The position numbers and the translations under genes are program-made. Source: an uncultured Corynebacterium sp. (GTDB lineage: Bacteria > Actinomycetota > Actinomycetes > Mycobacteriales > Mycobacteriaceae). From it: a DNA stretch of 33,162 bases. This document shows positions 32,270 to 33,162 of this stretch, one piece after another. A model generated the notes under the pieces. The model worked only from the letters and a program-made list of their open reading frames with translations. It did not search any database and was not told where the DNA came from. The stretch covers positions 1-33,162 of the forward strand of contig NZ_CAMIFY010000031.1 in the NCBI RefSeq assembly GCF_946222985.1, read 5' to 3'. How positions within the stretch are numbered: position 1 is the stretch's first letter; each line of letters opens with the position of its first letter.

Positions 32270-33162
32270 CTAGCAGTCGTAGTACATCTCGAACTCCTGC
32301 GGGGTGGGACGCAGTCGGACGGGCTCGATCTCGTTTTCGTACTTGTAGTCGATGTAGGTCTCGATGAGGTCCTCGGTGAAGACGTCGCCCTCGAGCAGGA
32401 ACTCGTGGTCCTTGCGCAGGGCCTCCAGGGCGCCTTCCAGCGAGGTCGGCGACTGCGGGATGTCGGCGGCCTCCTCCGGCGGGAGTTCGTAGAGGTCCTT
32501 GTCCACCGGGGCGTGGGGCTCGATGCGGTTCTTGATGCCGTCGAGGCCGGCCATCATCATCGCCGCAAATCCCAGGTACGGGTTGCCCGACGGGTCCGGC
32601 GCGCGGAACTCGATGCGCTTGGCCTTCGGGTTGGAGCCCGTGATCGGGATGCGCACGGCGGCCGAGCGGTTGCGCTGCGAGTACACCAGGTTGATCGGCG
32701 CCTCGAAGCCCTTGACCAGACGGTGGTAGGAGTTCAGCGTCGGGTTGGTGAACGCCAGCACGGCACCGGCGTGCTTGAGGACGCCGCCGATGAAGTAGCG
32801 CGCCAGATCCGACAGTCCGCCGTAGCCGGACTCGTCGTAGAACAACGGCTCACCGTCCTTCCACAGCGACATGTGGGCGTGCATGCCGGAGCCGTTGTCG
32901 TCGGCGAGCGGCTTGGGCATGAAGGTCACGGACTTGCCGTTGCGCCACGCGACGTTCTTGATGATGTACTTGAAGCTCTGCAGATCATCGGCCGCATGCA
33001 ACATGGAGTTGAACTTGTAGTTGATCTCCTGCTGGCCGCCGGTGCCGACCTCGTGGTGGGCGCGCTCGAGCTCGAAGCCCGCGTCGTCGAGCGCCTTGCA
33101 CATCTCATCGCGCAGGTCCTGGTAGTGGTCGTACGGCGCGACGGGGAAGTAACCGCCCTTCA
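32270..33162 (-). CDS. glnA: Glutamine synthetase type I-beta, 5' end outside window
   Basis: The C-terminal 296 residues of the principal glutamine synthetase, which makes glutamine from glutamate, ammonia and ATP. Visible motifs: EVGTGGQQEINYKFN, TFMPKPLADDNGSGMHAHMS, NRSAAVRIP, RIEFRAPDPSGNPYLGFAAMM. The adenylylation loop KDLYELPPEEAAD contains the Tyr that GlnE modifies (Tyr406 in the M. tuberculosis enzyme), marking this as the regulated I-beta type, in contrast to GlnA2 at 8603. The start lies beyond 33162. A strong terminator follows at 32174-32208, so it is probably monocistronic at its 3' end. Any AmtR or other nitrogen site would be outside the window. Confidence 0.97.
   Translation of the reverse strand, partial: KGGYFPVAPYDHYQDLRDEMCKALDDAGFELERAHHEVGTGGQQEINYKFNSMLHAADDLQSFKYIIKNVAWRNGKSVTFMPKPLADDNGSGMHAHMSLWKDGEPLFYDESGYGGLSDLARYFIGGVLKHAGAVLAFTNPTLNSYHRLVKGFEAPINLVYSQRNRSAAVRIPITGSNPKAKRIEFRAPDPSGNPYLGFAAMMMAGLDGIKNRIEPHAPVDKDLYELPPEEAADIPQSPTSLEGALEALRKDHEFLLEGDVFTEDLIETYIDYKYENEIEPVRLRPTPQEFEMYYDC

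Noticed and set aside
1..33162. CRISPR arrays, insertion sequences, integrases, tRNA and rRNA genes
   Set aside because: None seen. No regularly spaced repeats beyond the short tandem ones listed, and no transposase-like protein.

Overview
The window is chromosomal DNA of a very GC-rich actinobacterium. Corynebacterium is the best fit. The inferred threonine synthase start (DYISTRD) matches what I recall for C. glutamicum ThrC. Other markers are a glnA2-glnE pair beside a galK-like gene, a DUF5129 protein, an LppP/LprE lipoprotein, an LGFP lipoprotein, and RosR-like operators. I see no rRNA, tRNA, CRISPR array, insertion sequence or prophage gene. Apart from one orphan nuclease-like gene on the left, this looks like ordinary core chromosome.

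Layout. 1-313: G-quartet repeat and gene-free DNA. 314-1408: AbiEi-like/endonuclease-like protein. 1647-3158: stand-alone RNB ribonuclease. 3173-4342(-): galactokinase-like protein that has lost its kinase motifs. 4603-4812: small conserved protein. 4932-5411(-): DoxX membrane protein. 5635-7638(-): CYTH-CHAD protein. 7742-8551(-): panB. 8603-13153: glnA2-glnE. 13233-15725: large helicase-associated-domain protein. 15850-17026(-): two tandem FMN reductases. 17130-18527(-): glutaminase with a STAS-like tail. 18642-19469: Gly-rich membrane-anchored protein. 19488-20816(-): MFS permease. 20861-21631: AAA ATPase. 21769-23178: DUF5129. 23271-24290: CDF metal exporter. 24419-24973: macrodomain. 24966-25652: LppP/LprE lipoprotein. 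25662-27473(-): ThDP enzyme. 27749-29185(-): thrC. 29371-30261(-): PRC-barrel/DUF2382 stress protein. 30823-31128: small tail-anchored protein. 31307-31891(-): LGFP lipoprotein. 32270-33162(-): glnA, cut by the window edge.

How the genes fit together. Glutamine metabolism is the main theme. GlnA carries the adenylylatable Tyr motif, GlnA2 lacks it, GlnE is the adenylyltransferase, and a glutaminase runs the reverse reaction. A second theme is redox control. The DoxX gene and both FMN reductases carry look-alike RosR-type palindromes at the same place relative to a candidate -10 element.

Many genes appear to be transcribed without a leader. At least eight have a -10 hexamer ending 6-8 nt before the start codon and no useful Shine-Dalgarno. 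This decided several start choices below. The remaining genes have ordinary AGGAG-type sites.
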